A DNA stretch of 64,000 nucleotides from Celoporthe dispersa (lineage: Eukaryota > Ascomycota > Sordariomycetes > Diaporthales > Cryphonectriaceae), in assembly GCA_016584495.1 (NCBI GenBank), contig WAID01000001.1:496001-560000 (forward strand). The letters are read 5' to 3'. A program made the translations under genes and the position numbers. The notes under the pieces are model-generated. The model made no database searches, was not told the DNA's origin, and was given only the letters and a program-made list of their open reading frames with translations. Positions 12,083-24,870 of the stretch are shown here, piece by piece; position 1 is the stretch's first letter, and each line of letters opens with the position of its first letter.

Positions 12083-13613
12083 TCACCGGCCCGACTGAGG
12101 CCTGACAGCTACTGGTATGGGGACCGGCACGATTTCGACCTCGTCGTCGACATCCTCCCACTCGTCCTCATCGTCTGGGTCCCCAAAGAGACTCCTCCAG
12201 ACCCTCTGCCACATGCCCTTCTTCTGCAGCAGCGCCAGGCCCATCACGGCAGGCAGGTGCCACACGCTCGCCCAGAACAAGCCCCTGGCAGTGCCCTTGT
12301 GGCCCTCGTGCCTGTAGAACCTCCACGCCTCCCCTGACCAGCCAGAGGTTCGCAGGCAGGCTCGTGATGGCGAAGCTCCACTCGGTCACGCCCACGGCGC
12401 ACAGGCCCACGCAGATCGGCACGAACACCAGGCTGTATCGCAGCGCGACCCGGGCGTTCCTCGCAGGGTCGACCCAGCACAGCATCCGCAGGCCGGCGTT
12501 CTTGTACTCTTCGCGAATGCCCCAGCTCAGCGCCATGAAGTGCGGGAATTGCCAGGTGAACAGCAGGCCCGCCATCAGCCAGCCGCCTATGCTCGAGCCG
12601 TCGCCGGCAAACAACAGCTCGCGGAACGTCCCATCGCCCGTCGCGGACTCCCCGGCCGCGGCGGCCCAGCCCATCAGGGGCGGGATGCCGCCCACCAGCG
12701 CGCCGACCCAGGTGTTCAGCCAGTGGAGCCGCTTCATCGGCGTGTACATGCCGGCGTAGAGCGCGATGTTGGTGGCGCCCAAGAAGGCGACGGTAGGGTT
12801 GACGCCCCAATACAGCGCGGCAGTGCCGATAGCTCCACAGCTGAGGGCGAAGAGGACGGCGGCGCGGGTGGACAGGAGGTTGCGGACCAGGGGTCTGTTG
12901 CGCGTGCGCGACATCTTTGCGTCTGTGGAGAGCTCGTAGAGCATGTTGAGGGCGTTGGCGGATGCGGAGCACAGGGTCGTGCCCGTGGTGAGGAAGAGGA
13001 GCGTGAGGGGCGAGAGGGAAGGCGTCTCAGCGAGCGGGGAGAGGAAGGCGGGGACCGGGTACAGGGCGTAGGGCACCATAGCCGTGAGGACGACGAGGAC
13101 GGTCAGGCGCGGCTTGGCGAGGGAGAGGAGGGCGGAGAGGTGGCGGCGCAAGGAGTGGGCGGGCTGTGAGGCGGCGACATTGGTGAGGATGTCAGAGGCA
13201 TTTTGGGGGAGGATGGCCGGGTCGTCGGGAGGTATGGCTGTTGTTGAGGAGGTGGCAGAGGCGGCGGCGGCAGCCCTCCGTGCTGCTTGTCGCCGACGGT
13301 GTGGGAGTTGTGAGTGGGCAGCTGCCAGGCCGGACGAGGCTGTGGGTGTTGAGGCGCTGGACGCTACCGCCCCTGGCGCAGCAGCTCTTCTCTCATGGGA
13401 GACACCGGGCTGATCGGACAGGGTGTTGGAGCTGAAGTAGCCAGCCTTGAGGGCCGGGGAAGACGCGATCGGGATGCTCGCACGCGGCAGGGACGTTCTA
13501 GAGAAGCATCGCACGAGTCGCACGGGCTGCCGGGGTCGGAATAACGGAGGCCACGGTCGGAGAAGGGCTCGACGGCGGCGAGGCCGCGAACATGACGACT
13601 GCACTGCCAGCAA
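12083..13613 (-). CDS. COX10: Protoheme IX farnesyltransferase, mitochondrial (heme O synthase COX10)
   Basis: Transfers a farnesyl group to heme B to make heme O, the first step of heme A synthesis for cytochrome c oxidase; inner mitochondrial membrane. UbiA-family marks seen are NALNMLYELSTDAKMSRTRNRPLV (first Asp/Asn-rich motif, TRNRPL typical of COX10) and YTPMKRLHWLNTWVGA..GGIPPLMGW, with about seven to eight hydrophobic helices. The N-terminus is Arg/Ser-rich, as expected of a mitochondrial presequence, and the C-terminal tail is acidic (DPDDEDEWEDVDDEVE). The frame breaks at the C run 12331-12334 (plus strand). Removing one base turns LVRGGVEVLQ into LVREAWRFYRHEGHKG and restores the conserved FWASVWHLPAVM ending and a 509-residue protein. 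The true start is uncertain: an ATG at 13663 in another frame begins a plausible presequence (NLCWQCSRHVRG) but would need a further frame change. Confidence 0.92.
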
Positions 13614-13663
13614 AGGTTCCCAGGTGTCGTCGAGAGGGGAGCAGGAAGTCCAATTGGTCGCAT

Positions 13664-14595
13664 GGTCGCTCGCCAGAAAGGTCCCACCTACAACATCATC
13701 GCCGTTGTTGTCCTTCCGCTCTCGTCGTCACCACCAGTACTGTCCAGAGCTGCGTCCTGTTTGTGGTGTGGAGAGGCCAGGCGGGCCGGGCACGGCTTGC
13801 AGTGAAGAGACGTGGGGTGGTGGGCTGATGTTTGTAAGTCGCTTAAGGTATGTCGAGCTGAGGTTCTTGGAGTTTTTTTTGGGTTCCTACCCCGGCTGGC
13901 ATGGAAAGCACGGACCACTGCTCAGTCCAGCTACGAGCCCCACAACATCCCAAGCATTATGTAATCAGATTTAGGTAGTTGGGCAGGTACGAATTACTCG
14001 GTACCTAGTACATACTTAGCTTTAACCACTTACCCACGCTTGGGCCCAGCTCCAGCTCTCATGGCCTCGGTCAACAGCCTCTTGATGCAAGACTTGCTCT
14101 GAGCACCTCCTTCTTTGCCACACCCCCTTTGGGCATTCCTCTCTGCCTCATGACCATTGTTCTTTGTGAGATCAGTTCTGGTCGGATCTGGCTACTCGTT
14201 AAGAATTCGCCGCCGCATGATACGCAACGAGGATGACTCGGGGATGTCTGGACGGACTTCTGAAACTCTCCATCAAGCCAGCTTGAGGACCTTTTGCGCA
14301 GGGAACCTGGGATCTAACCAGCTCTATGCTCTCATTTCTCACCTGTACACTCATAATGATCAAGATTTTAGGCAACCTGAGCGGCGACAACCACGGGATC
14401 TTCTCAACAACAAGTGCGAACGAAGGGAAAAGAGAGCGAGTCGAATCTCGGAGGAACCAGTATTCTCAATTTCGACCTGCTCGGATCTGATATCTATCCA
14501 CGCTTTACAGGGCCAGAAAGGTCACGCTCAGGCTGGCTTGATCGGCTTAGGCCTATCGACAAAATCGACGAAACCACAGGTCATCTTGGTCAGCC
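13664..14595. other. Intergenic, COX10 promoter side
   Basis: This stretch lies between the COX10 start and the stop codon of the aldo/keto reductase gene, both on the minus strand. It should contain the COX10 promoter and the reductase 3' end. Short open frames here show no family motifs. No other feature is seen. Confidence 0.55.
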
Positions 14596-15862
14596 TCACT
14601 TGATCAGGCCCAAATGCCCCCTTGGCCGGCGCATCGTTCCCCTGGAAGATGCCTCCGCTGAGAAACTGTGCGGAAATCCGGCATTAAAGGGGTATGCCGA
14701 CTCGATCACGTCTATGTCGGTCTCCGAGAGCGCGACCTGCAACCCCGGGATGCTCCTTTCGATATGCTCCAGCTTCCTGGCCCCGAGCAGCGGGACTACG
14801 TAGGGGAACTTCTGCATCACATACGCCATGGCGACATGGTGTAGCGTCGTCTCCCCGCCCTTGGCTTCCGCGATCTTCTCCAGTGCGGCAGATACATCTC
14901 GGTCCTGTTGTGACAAGGGCATACCCATTGTTCTTCCCTCGCCCGCCTCTTCGCGCTCCTTGTACCTCTCTGCCGACTGGAAACGCCCCTGTCCCATGAC
15001 GGCATACGGACAGATGCCCATCTTCTCGTCAAGGCACATGGGGATGATATCTCTTTCCATGTCACGCAGTGCTGCGCTCCAATGGCCTGGTGGTGTCAGC
15101 TCGCGCTGTCACGTCTGGCGGAGTGGCACGATGAGGGGACAGACTCACCCTGGTATACAACGAACGGCCTCAGTCCCGCCATACGAGCATACTGATTTGC
15201 CTTGGATACCACCCACGCCGGCGTGTCCGAGATGCCCAGATAAAGGACTTTGCCCGCAACGACCAGGTCATTCAGGCTGTGCATGAGCTCCTCGATTGTG
15301 GTCGTATAGTCCCACCAGTGGACGTAGAACACGTCTACATAGGTCGTCCTCAGCCTCTTTAGCGAGTACTCGAGCGACAGCTTCATCGACTTGGTAGAGT
15401 TGCCTCCCAGGTTGCTCTTGATGATGCCCTTTTTGTTGACCTGTGAGCCCACGAACGGGCCCGTATACTTTGTGGCAATCACCATCTCATCGCGGTTGTC
15501 GCGCGCCGCCATCCACTCGCCGAGCCACTCTTCGGACTCCCCATCCTGGTACGCGTTGGCGGTGTCGATGAAGTTGCCGCCCTGAGAGTCTGCAATCATC
15601 GTTGTTAATAAATAGGCGCAGGCCGTCTTGGCTCATGAACACTTTGAGCCAGTGCTACCTTGTGGAGGGACGTACAGAAATAGTCCAGGATGCCGAAAGC
15701 TGTTTCCTTGGTGCACTCTCCCATGTGTTCCTTGCCAACCTCGCCAAAGTTCATCGCTCCTAGGCAGATTGGCGACACCCTGATAGCCGCAGAGGGCGAC
15801 AGCTGACGGTGCCGACCGAGCGGCGAATCAGGTGCGACGGCGACAGGAGGTAGACGAGACAT
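14596..15862 (-). CDS. Aldo/keto reductase (aryl-alcohol dehydrogenase / norsolorinic-acid-reductase-like), 3 exons, 372 aa
   Basis: NADPH-dependent oxidoreductase of the AKR superfamily, probably reducing an aryl or alkyl aldehyde or ketone in the cytosol. Exons are 15862-15676, 15589-15149 and 15086-14596; phases close to 372 residues. The AKR catalytic set is visible: Asp and Tyr in NFIDTANAYQDGESE, Lys in VIATKYTG, and His in DVFYVHWWD. The later QGHWSAALRDMERDIIPMC and MAYVMQKFPYVVPLLGARK segments are typical of the fungal aryl-alcohol dehydrogenase and norsolorinic acid reductase subgroup. The start chosen gives MSRLPPVAV; the open frame continues upstream but without family likeness. 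The neighbour to the right (alpha/beta hydrolase) is on the same strand, 566 nt away, and no shared pathway can be proved. Confidence 0.92.
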
Positions 15863-16428
15863 GATCACGACCGAGGAAAGAGGCAGGATGAGCCACGGAA
15901 TATGGCTGTGTGAGATACGCTGATGGATGCGGACGGGCGACGATATGCACATCAGCAAAGTATGAGCGGTGACTCCCTGAAGCTTTGTATCAATCCAGCG
16001 CCGAGGTGCTTGTCGGCTTAGAGACCCTTGAAGCAAGGCGTCGGTCGGTTTTCCACTTAAGTCCGCAGCCAAACGCCGGTGGATAATATCAGCCAGGCTG
16101 GCACAATAATCTCGGCTGGATGTCCTCGTGTCCATGGTCCATGGGTTGCGAAGGAGCTGCAGAAAGAAAGCTGGATACCTTACCTTCACCCAAGGGTCCT
16201 GGGCAGGTGCCGGGTAGAGCCATACCCATCCTTCCCTCGATTGTCTCTAGGCGACGATTGATGGTGGACCTGGGAAACACAGGATGCTCGGCTTGACACT
16301 TCCTTAACCAGGGGACTTGGCCGGAAAGAAATCATCGTGACTGGGCGTCAGAGATGATCCACCACCATGTGGACGGAGAGACGGCGGTGCTGTGGTTGTG
16401 GCTACGGGCAAGCCTCAACACAGGTCTG
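15863..16428. other. Intergenic, promoter of the aldo/keto reductase
   Basis: This lies between two minus-strand genes: the aldo/keto reductase start and the alpha/beta hydrolase stop. Open frames cross it on both strands but lack motifs. It is expected to hold the reductase promoter and the hydrolase 3' end. Confidence 0.5.
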
Positions 16429-17397
16429 CTAGAAAGGGATCCTTTCGAACTCGTCCGGCAACTGCTGGCGTCGGAACCATGACTGTACCCCGCCCGCAAA
16501 AAGCTTGGGCAGGGCAAGATTCCAGGCGTGGATCGCGTCACGCACCAGGAAGACGCGACACTCCGAGCCCGGACCGCCGCTGCTGTGTGCTCTCAGCGTC
16601 TTGGCCGCCTGCGTTGCCTCGAGTAAATTGTCATGACCCTTGCCTCCAGCGACAAGGCATATCCGTTTATCGGCCCGGGCGACCTCGATCAGCCTCTGCT
16701 CGTCCCAGATGCCAAGGTTGCAGCCCTTGATGAGCCGTGCGCTGCCGTTCTTCTTGATCTCGGTCAACAGCTCCTCGTTCTGGTACTCGCTCTTGAACCC
16801 CGAGGCCTTGAAAAAGAGGTACCCTGGCGAGTGCAGCACGGCCCAGAAGGCCGAGTACGTCAGGCGATAATTCTTCGCGGCCGCGGCGCGAACGCCCGTG
16901 AAGGGCCACGCCCCGGATATAAAGACGGAGTTGACGAGCTCCGGATACTTCCTGATCAGCTCGAGTGCCACGAAACCACCCGTGGACAGCCCGACGATGT
17001 GGGCCCGGCCGTCATGCGCCTTCTCGCGGATCATATCCGCCACGTGATCCGCGACCAGCTCCAGCGAGAAGTCGTCCTTCCGGCAGGTGTCCTTACTGGC
17101 CGAGTGGCAGGGGAAATCCGGGATGAGGAGGTGGTACTCGGTGAGCTTGGGCGCCACCTGCTTCCACTCGAGCGAGCAGCTGAAGAGGACGTGGAGCAAG
17201 ACGACCGTCTCGGGGGCGTAGGGATGGATCTCATAAAAGAACATTGGCGGCCTGTCTCCCCTGACCGTCGTATGGCTCGATCCGGTAGCTGTCGTGGCGG
17301 TCTTGATGCTGTCTGCGTCCGAGAAGCCACACCCTACGGACGCAGAGACCGAGAGTGATCTCGTGCTGGGCCTCCTCTGGCTGCCCGATGCGTGCAT
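16429..17397 (-). CDS. Alpha/beta-hydrolase fold protein
   Basis: Single-exon hydrolase of unknown substrate, 322 residues from the first ATG, or 271 if translation starts at the ATG at 17244 (MFFYEIHPYAPETVVLLH). The nucleophile elbow is GLSTGG (Ser in AHIVGLSTGGFVALEL). A C-terminal His lies in RDAIHAWNLALP, and an acid candidate lies in the GGKGHDN region. The usual HG oxyanion motif after the first strand is altered (LLHVLFSC), which is unusual for a classical esterase. A lid-like segment with a long aromatic stretch follows the elbow. No signal peptide is evident, so a cytosolic protein is likely. The fold assignment is fairly firm; enzyme class and substrate are not. Confidence 0.85.
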   Translation of the reverse strand: MHASGSQRRPSTRSLSVSASVGCGFSDADSIKTATTATGSSHTTVRGDRPPMFFYEIHPYAPETVVLLHVLFSCSLEWKQVAPKLTEYHLLIPDFPCHSASKDTCRKDDFSLELVADHVADMIREKAHDGRAHIVGLSTGGFVALELIRKYPELVNSVFISGAWPFTGVRAAAAKNYRLTYSAFWAVLHSPGYLFFKASGFKSEYQNEELLTEIKKNGSARLIKGCNLGIWDEQRLIEVARADKRICLVAGGKGHDNLLEATQAAKTLRAHSSGGPGSECRVFLVRDAIHAWNLALPKLFAGGVQSWFRRQQLPDEFERIPF

Positions 17398-20300
17398 GTC
17401 GAGTTGTTCCTGTTTGGACAGGCGCGACGCGCGGATGAACCAACCTCTTTTTTCTTTTCCTCTTCTCTCTCTCTCTCACGCCCTCCCGGTGTTGTCGTCG
17501 TTGTTATTGTCGTTATTGTTTATGTATGAATATGACTTGTGATGGCGAAGGGCTACATGCTTTACATGGCAAGAAGTAGTAGTCTTATGAGGAGCCAGCA
17601 GGGCAAAGGCCGGTCGTTCTCCGGGAAATACCGTCCGTCGAGAATGGATTCTAGACGCTCCAGCCCCCAAAAAGGAGGTTTTCATCTCGCTGGTATAGTA
17701 TCGAAACGTGCTAGCTGGGTTATACCTGCCCGCACTTGTGGGTACAAAACGGAGAGAGGGAGAAGAGTATCGTTGCTGTGGCATCCATTCTAGTCCAGAT
17801 TGCCGGGGCCGCTGGGATCTTTATTCCCGTGCCCAAAAGGTTTTGGTTGTGCCCAGGACCACAGCTGAGGCTTTCTTGTTTCGTGCCCAATTTTACTTTT
17901 CACAATACAAAATATTTTGGAGGCGTGCTCTAGACCCTGTTCTGGGGAGGGCGCTTTGGTCCTTCGGGCCAAGCCTCCGGTGGTAGATGGGTCCGTCCGG
18001 TTAGCCTGGGTGATCATATGATGCAGAAGAGCGGGGTTGGAAAGCTAGTGAGTCGCTGAGGATTTTATGGTATGCGATAGGAACTTGGTTGGTATATGTC
18101 GTGTGAAATCAGATTAGAGGAAGAAATATATGCCTTAGTATGCAGCCAAGCACCGACGTGCTTGGAAATCGGTGTGATCATGATGTCTATTGGCTAAGAC
18201 GAGACGGTGGTCACTCCATTGGCAGCAAATTACAAGCCTGGAGGCTGGATTTGCTGGTTCCAGACCCAACGCATGAATCACAGTACCGAGGGTAGATGCA
18301 TACATAAATCTGTCACGATATGAACCTGTGACGTGAAGGAAATTCGTTGCCACTTGCACTGTGTAATATAAACAACTTTGAACCGCATATAAGTATCAAA
18401 AGATCACGCCGCACATGAAGGGTGTGCGTGGCTCAGTTCTTTCCCCGCCGCCTTCCCACAGTTTCATGACGAGGCGAAGGGGGGGGGGGCGCTTGTGTGG
18501 AGCTCTCGACGAGGGAAAAAAAAAAAAAAACTCGAAAGATTCAGCAGAGACAGAGTATATCTCTAACTTGTTTCCAGTGTCCAGTGGGTTTGCCTCTTTC
18601 ATAATGTATGTAATTGTTGACGAAGAAATTGAGCAAAACAAATCAACATCCTAGTCCGAGGAGGATTATTAGCCGGGTACAGGATCCTGAGAATCACTTG
18701 CTGTAAGTACGCAATCTCCATCCTTCCTGTCCACGCAGCGAGGTCAACAATGATGTCCTTGGTAGTGCCCAGACTCGGTGGACTCAAAAGGAGGGACACC
18801 CGAGCTCTGCATAAGACCGTCATACGGCATTTCCCGCCTTATCAAAGCTATCTTATAGGATACTAGTCAGCGAACAGGAGGATCATGTCCTTCCCGTTTG
18901 TGCTTGTTTCATGACAAACTGGCTGTCCCGCCGGCAATGGCAACCTATTATCTTGTTTGGGTACTATTCTGAGCCATGATTGTGGTAATTGAGTAGTGCA
19001 AATATGTGTAAGTAGTCTTATCTGGATGATTACTGCCGGGATCAACAGAATATTTCAGCCTGCTCGAATCGACAGACGTTATTGAGGATGGCTCTATTAG
19101 TGGGCTGGTTGGGCCTCAAGCTTAAGCGAGGCCTTGGTGAACCCTCGCCCTTCTCCACCTGATTGTTGTAGGACCGACCGACCACTACGCACCTCTCATG
19201 TCGTCCCTTTAGGCCACGAGGACGGAAGTTGCCAGAATCCTTGACCATGACCATGACCAGCATTGAAGGACTATGTGATCCCAAGCCCGAAGCCCGATCA
19301 CCTCGGGTATCTTCTCCACGCTGCGCCACCGTCAGAAGGTTTCCATACTCACAAGTTGATGCAGTGCCCGACTCGAAAACGTTTCAACGACATGTCCTGA
19401 TTCAAAGGATTGAATAGGGTTAATAATATTCACAGGTTGTGCCTTCCACTGGTGCGCTTTACTCAACCGTTACGAACAGGTTTAGAAAGGCAGGATCGAC
19501 GTAGTAACGAGAACTGCCTCTGAGTTGTTGATATCAAGGCAAGTAAGTGCATCAGGTAGTTCAGGTATCTCCCTCCGGGCCCTGCATTATCCCCATTCTT
19601 CGAAAGCAACTCTAGGCATAAGTAAGCGGCCCGAAGCAGGCTGAGAGCTTCTCCTATTGCCCACAGACAAATGTACCTCCCGAGCAGCTAGGTTTCTACG
19701 TATTGCAGAACGCTACAATTCCGTCTCGACAAAACCAGCCTACTTATCGACTTGAAAACATCTACGATCACTGCCTAGGTCCTTCTGGAGCTTCCAACTG
19801 GGTGGAGCGCCTGGACTGCCAGGTAGGTGCAGGATGATGGGGTAAGGTCGGTGAGGAGGAGGAAGAACAGGCTGAGAAGTTGACAGATTGAGCGAATTTC
19901 TAGACAGCTGGGTCGACAATAGCGACGACGCCGTGAATATGGGAACGAAAATCCTCTACTAAAAAACTATAGGAGAAAGGAAGGAGAGATCTATAGTGAT
20001 GGCGTAATCTGATTACCACGGCTCTGGCGTCCGCCAAGCTCCTTCGAACCAAGATGCTCGGGCTGCAAGATTCTCGAGCCTCAGAGATTCACGCTTTTGC
20101 GACCGAGCCCCTGCATGCCTTTGGACCTTGAGCATCTTCCCTCACATCAAAAACATTTCCATTCTCTCAAGGCAGGATCGAGGGCACTGGCACTGACCGC
20201 GCTTTCGTTTAGCAAGACCTCGACAGAAAAAGACAGAATCCCTCGACCCTCCTTCCTCAGGTCTCCTATCACCCTGGCACGAGACTTTTGCAGCACTGCT

Positions 20301-21951
20301 TCCAGGCTCGTATCTTTTTGGCTTGCCCTCTTTGACAGCACATTTCGTCACGATCCACAAACCTGCAACCGCAGCATAATATCTTTAAAAAAAAAATTAA
20401 AAAGCAAAAACACCCAAAGCGGGGCTTCGCCCTTTTTATACCTGGAAGTTACTATTACGTCTTGAATCTCTGCTCCTGGCGTCCTAATAGGATTCTCGTC
20501 TGTCATCAGCGAGGAAGAACCCCTCATACTGCGTTGCAAGTTCTCAATACTTCCCCTCTGCCTCCTTTTCTTCCCATACCCCCCTTCCTCCTTCGGCCCT
20601 CCTCTTCTATCTTTCGACAAACCCTCCCATCAACTTCAATCACAAGCAGTCACCACAGCAAACGACCTTCAGACGCCTGATGAAATCCCTCATTCCCTAG
20701 GGTACGTTTCGGCCGGAAAGCCTCGATCAAGCGTCTCTGCTTCTTTCTCTCTCTGCTCCTTCTCCCTGTCTGATTCTCAATCTCGCCTCACCTTAGTACG
20801 CTCCCGGCCAGCTCGGGTTTGTTCACTTCGGACTTTTTCAAGCAGGCTTCCCCATTTTTCTTTTTTGTTCGAAACACCCTTTAAATGCGACCGCTCGGGC
20901 AAGGAGACCTTTTCTGAGTAATAATCGCAGCGAAGGGAAAATGCTATTTTGCCCTCGAGCAGGCGTCAAAACTACACATCTCGTCTTGTGCTCATCAAAT
21001 CAATTACTTCTTCCATGGAAATGTACTCTCACTGAATTAGGAAGGTGGCCGTACAGGAGGCTGCTGGCTGCATGGAATTATTACGCCGCACGCCAGGATG
21101 CGTGGCTGCTCTAGCCCAAGCGAAGGAAGGCAGCAGGCCGGTCAAAGAAGTGACAGGCAGAGAGGTCTATGAGGAGCTGTCAGCAGCACTTGTTCACGAC
21201 AGGATCCTGACATGCCTAAGATCGTGTCGTATGCGTCACGTGCGATAAGTTTTTAGACAGTCCATCCACTATTAAAGCTTTTGCTAGTAACTCTCCGTAT
21301 TATCCTACTCGCCTGGAGTCGGTGATGCGAGCAAGGGGGCGCGAAGCCTGATACCAATTTGTCCGAGGCGCTGATCCGAACAAGGGGCTGGGTAAGCCAA
21401 GCTTGGGGAGATGATTACGACCATAGTACCACATAGTATGTACTTGTATCTGCCTTTAAGAGGCGACGGTAACCGGATGGTTCGTAGTGATAAGCAGATA
21501 GCCCTGAAAGACATTATTGGTAAAGGCCTCGAGCCTGGGGCAAACCTAAACCTAGGTGAACGCAGCCACGGACCCACAATCTGACACCCACGCAGACGGG
21601 CTCACTATCTGTCTATCACCGCCGCAGAAGATAGTAGGGGGGGGGGCAAACAAAATTAGAAGAGCATGTAGCCAGGGCTTATCTCAGGCTCGTTCATATT
21701 AGCCGGCGATTTATCTTATAATTTGGAGGCTGACCATTTCCTCGCCTTAACATTTGGTCAGGTCCCCTCGGCGTCTTGAGGTGCCTGACAGCCTTTGTCG
21801 GATCTCGCCTGTCTTTTGACCTCTCGATCCAACGAGACTCGAAATTATAATTACAGGAACTATCTTGCTTGAGACATCTCCTTGTTCACGTACAGTCTGG
21901 TGTTCCCAGTCAGGGCTTGTGTGTTTCTCGTCGGCGCGGAGATCTAGCAAG
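17398..21951. other. 4.5 kb gene-free interval
   Basis: No open frame with family motifs or credible exon structure was found on either strand. Base composition becomes more AT-rich than in the left part of the window. The features visible are simple runs: a G10/A14 stretch near 18480-18530 and a G9 run near 21637-21646. It marks the transition from the left gene block to the accessory middle region. Degraded repeats cannot be excluded by eye. Confidence 0.5.
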
Positions 21952-24164
21952 ATGGCCGTGAAGAAGGAGGAGGTGAAGAGGAGGCTGACCTCGCTGCATG
22001 CCGTAAGTAACGAGGGTTGCCCCAGGATATGTTCCAGTTCCCTTGGCTGGTTCCAGGCTCGTTGAGATTCAAGCTGACCTGAGCCTGCAGTGGGAGCTGC
22101 CGAGGGAGAGCTCTGCCATTGCACCCGACTATGTCTCGTGCAACCGAGACATGGACCCAACACCACTTTCAGATCAGACATGGACGATTTCCACAATAAT
22201 CCAATACTGGGCAAGCGACGTCGTGAACCTCGGCACGTTTGAGACGGCATCTTCCATCCTGGCTGTCGGTCTGTCGTGGCGAGAGGCGATTCCGTGCATG
22301 TAGGTGAGCCCCAGAGGCCCCCCGGGCGCTGATATGATGCCCTCCTGCTAAACAGCACCCTCTCTCTTCCAATTGCAGGGTCGTCGGGACGTTTTGTGTC
22401 GCAATTGCCATGGTACTTAATGGCGCGATCGGTGCGAGACTGCATGTGCCGGTAGGGTGATCCCCCATCCCACGGCGTCCCGGGCCGAGTCTGACAACCA
22501 CAACAGTTCAGCGTGATTACAACTGGGAGCTTCGGATATTATTTCCGCTATTTCTGCATCGTATCGAGGTGTATACTGGCCATGTTCTGGCTTGGGATAC
22601 AGGGTGCTAATGGTATGGTTTCCCTGCATGCAGAGCGCCCAGGTTGTAGACCCGGGTGGGCCGGACAATCCGCCAGAAAGCAGGTTCTAACTCTACTATA
22701 TGGACTAGGCGCTCAGTGTATCACTGTTATGCTACGTGCATGGGCTCCTAGCTATAACGATATCCCAAATCACCTGCCCGCCAGTGCTGGCATCACTACG
22801 CAGGGGATGTGCTCGTATTTCCTCTTCTGGATCATCCAGCTCCCTCTCCTCCTCATCCACCCCACGAAGCTGCGGTGGATCTTCATCGTCAAGGTTGGTT
22901 ACGATATCCCTACGCTCTTGAAAAAAAAAATAAGGTGCTAATGCAACAGCCAAGTTAACCGCCGCCCCGATTGCTGCCGTTGCCACTATGGGATGGTGTC
23001 TTCACAAGGCTCACGGCGGCGGCGAGATCTGGTCCCTCAAAGCTGAGGTGTCTGGGAGCCAGTACTCTTGGCTATGGTTGAGCTGCGTAAGTCAAAGAAT
23101 GTCCAGTGCAAACATCTACATTGTAACATCGCCCGGCTGCTCCAGCCTCGCGCCAGTTCTGTGGTCTCCTCTGAGCTTTTTACTGATCTCTTTTCTCATG
23201 GGACCAGATGACATCCGTCACTGGGTCGTGGGCAACTCTGGCCTGTAACATTCCGGACTTTACTAGGTACGCGAAATCAGCCAACGGCCAATATGTCCAG
23301 ATCGTGATCATTCCCATCCTCTTCAGCGCATGTGGGATCTTGGGCATCGTTACCACGTCCTGCACAAAGACAATATACGGGACGTATCTCTGGAATCCGC
23401 TGGATATCATCTCGATGTGGCTGGACTACGGTTCTGGAGGCCGGTGTGCTGCTTTCTTCGCCGCGCTGGCTTGGTATGTGGCACAAGTCGGAACAAACAT
23501 CACCGCCAACTCGATCTCGGCGGCAAACGACATGACGGTGCTCTTCCCCCGGTGGATCAACATCAAGCGAGGCTGCATGATCGCGGCTGTCATTGCGGGC
23601 TGGGTCTTGGTCCCCTGGAAGATCCTGTCCAGCGCCTCCACGTTTCTCTCTTTCATGTCCGGCTACTCGGTCTTCCTCGCGCCCATCGCAGGAATCCTCG
23701 CGGCCGACTACTGGCTGGTCAAGAAAACCCACTACGACATCCCGGCCCTCTATGACCCTCACGGCCGCTACCGCTACTCCGGTGCGCTGCCGGGCTTCAA
23801 CTGGCGCGCCTTTGTCGCCTTCGTCACCCCCGTCGCACCGCTACTTCCAGGTCTTGCCCTGTCTATTGTCAGCGGTGGCTCGACCGCCGCCCCATCGCCC
23901 AAGGTCATGACCGATGCCGGGATCAGAAACCTGTACACGATTAACTGGCTATTCGGCTTCGTGACCTCCATCTTCCTGTACACGGCGCTGAGCTGGGCGT
24001 TTCCTGACAAGCAGACGCTGCTGACGGAGACGATTTGGACGCTCGAAGGCATAGAGCATCCAATCGAGGGGCAGACGAGCGACGAGGAACAAGCCCGTGG
24101 GCAGGCAGGGCTCGGAGGCAGCGAGAAGGTGCACATGATTGATGAGGGTCACAAGCCTTTGTAA
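21952..24164 (+). CDS. NCS1-family permease (uracil/allantoin/purine type), 7 exons, 570 aa
   Basis: Plasma-membrane nucleobase-cation symporter-1 protein, expected to import uracil, allantoin, uric acid or a related heterocycle. Exons are 21952-22002, 22091-22299, 22379-22451, 22507-22612, 22709-22893, 22955-23086 and 23208-24164; phases close to 570 residues. Family marks are NRDMDPTPLSDQTW near the N-terminus (helix 1), IQYWASDVVNLGTFETASS, TTGSFGYYFRYF, GSWATLACNIPDFTRYA in helix 6, and TNITANSISAANDMTVLFPRWINIKRG, typical of the fungal Fur-type subgroup. About twelve hydrophobic segments are seen, with a hydrophilic acidic tail. The acceptor of intron 5 is a CAAG rather than the nearer CAG, chosen because only it keeps frame (FIVK/LTAAP). 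The gene opens the possible catabolic group to its right. Confidence 0.93.
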
Positions 24165-24870
24165 TTATTAGCATGTCGCAAAAGTACGAGGCGCTGGTAA
24201 GAGATGGCGGGGCAAGTTGGCAATAGCATAGATACTGCTGGGTTCCGAGACCACCTCCATGAAAATTTTCCAAGTCCGCAACAAATAGTTAGATTTCTTA
24301 CGTTTGTCTCCTGATACTTAAGAGATACGGGGCTGTAGAACATTATATTGCTGTATTAACGTTTCACTTGGATCAGTGTTATTTGTATAATTACCGGCAC
24401 TGCGGGATTTTTGAAGCAGTTTCCAAGGTGCTTCCCCCCCCCCCCATAATATAGCTTTTCTATAGATTTTATAAGTAACAGAAATTCTAAAAACCTTAAT
24501 ATCATTACTGTGAGATCTATAATGGTCTGGTAAATGTATAAAGTAGTACACAAATTATCTAGCCTCACCGCGTGGATCTGCCTCGCGTTTGTAACTCTGA
24601 ATGGGCCGTTCTGAGGGCCTCTATATGGACAAACGGTAGCGAACTGATCGCTGACAATCCATTGAACGGAGTCGACAGAAATACCTAATATTCGCCTCTA
24701 TCTCTGAAGAGCTTGACGGTCTAAGGGAAACAGTGTCTTACAAAGAACATCTATAAGAATCATACTGTATTTTGATCCAGTACTTAGCCTATCAGCAGAA
24801 AACACTGAGAAGTCGTCTATAGTGTGAAGGAGAGCCTCTACTGCTAATCGGAGCTCGACTTTTCTTCTTC

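Noticed and set aside
20097..20465. 122-codon plus-strand open frame in the 17-22 kb interval
   Set aside because: Ser/Leu-rich text ending in poly-Lys from an A run; no evidence of conservation.
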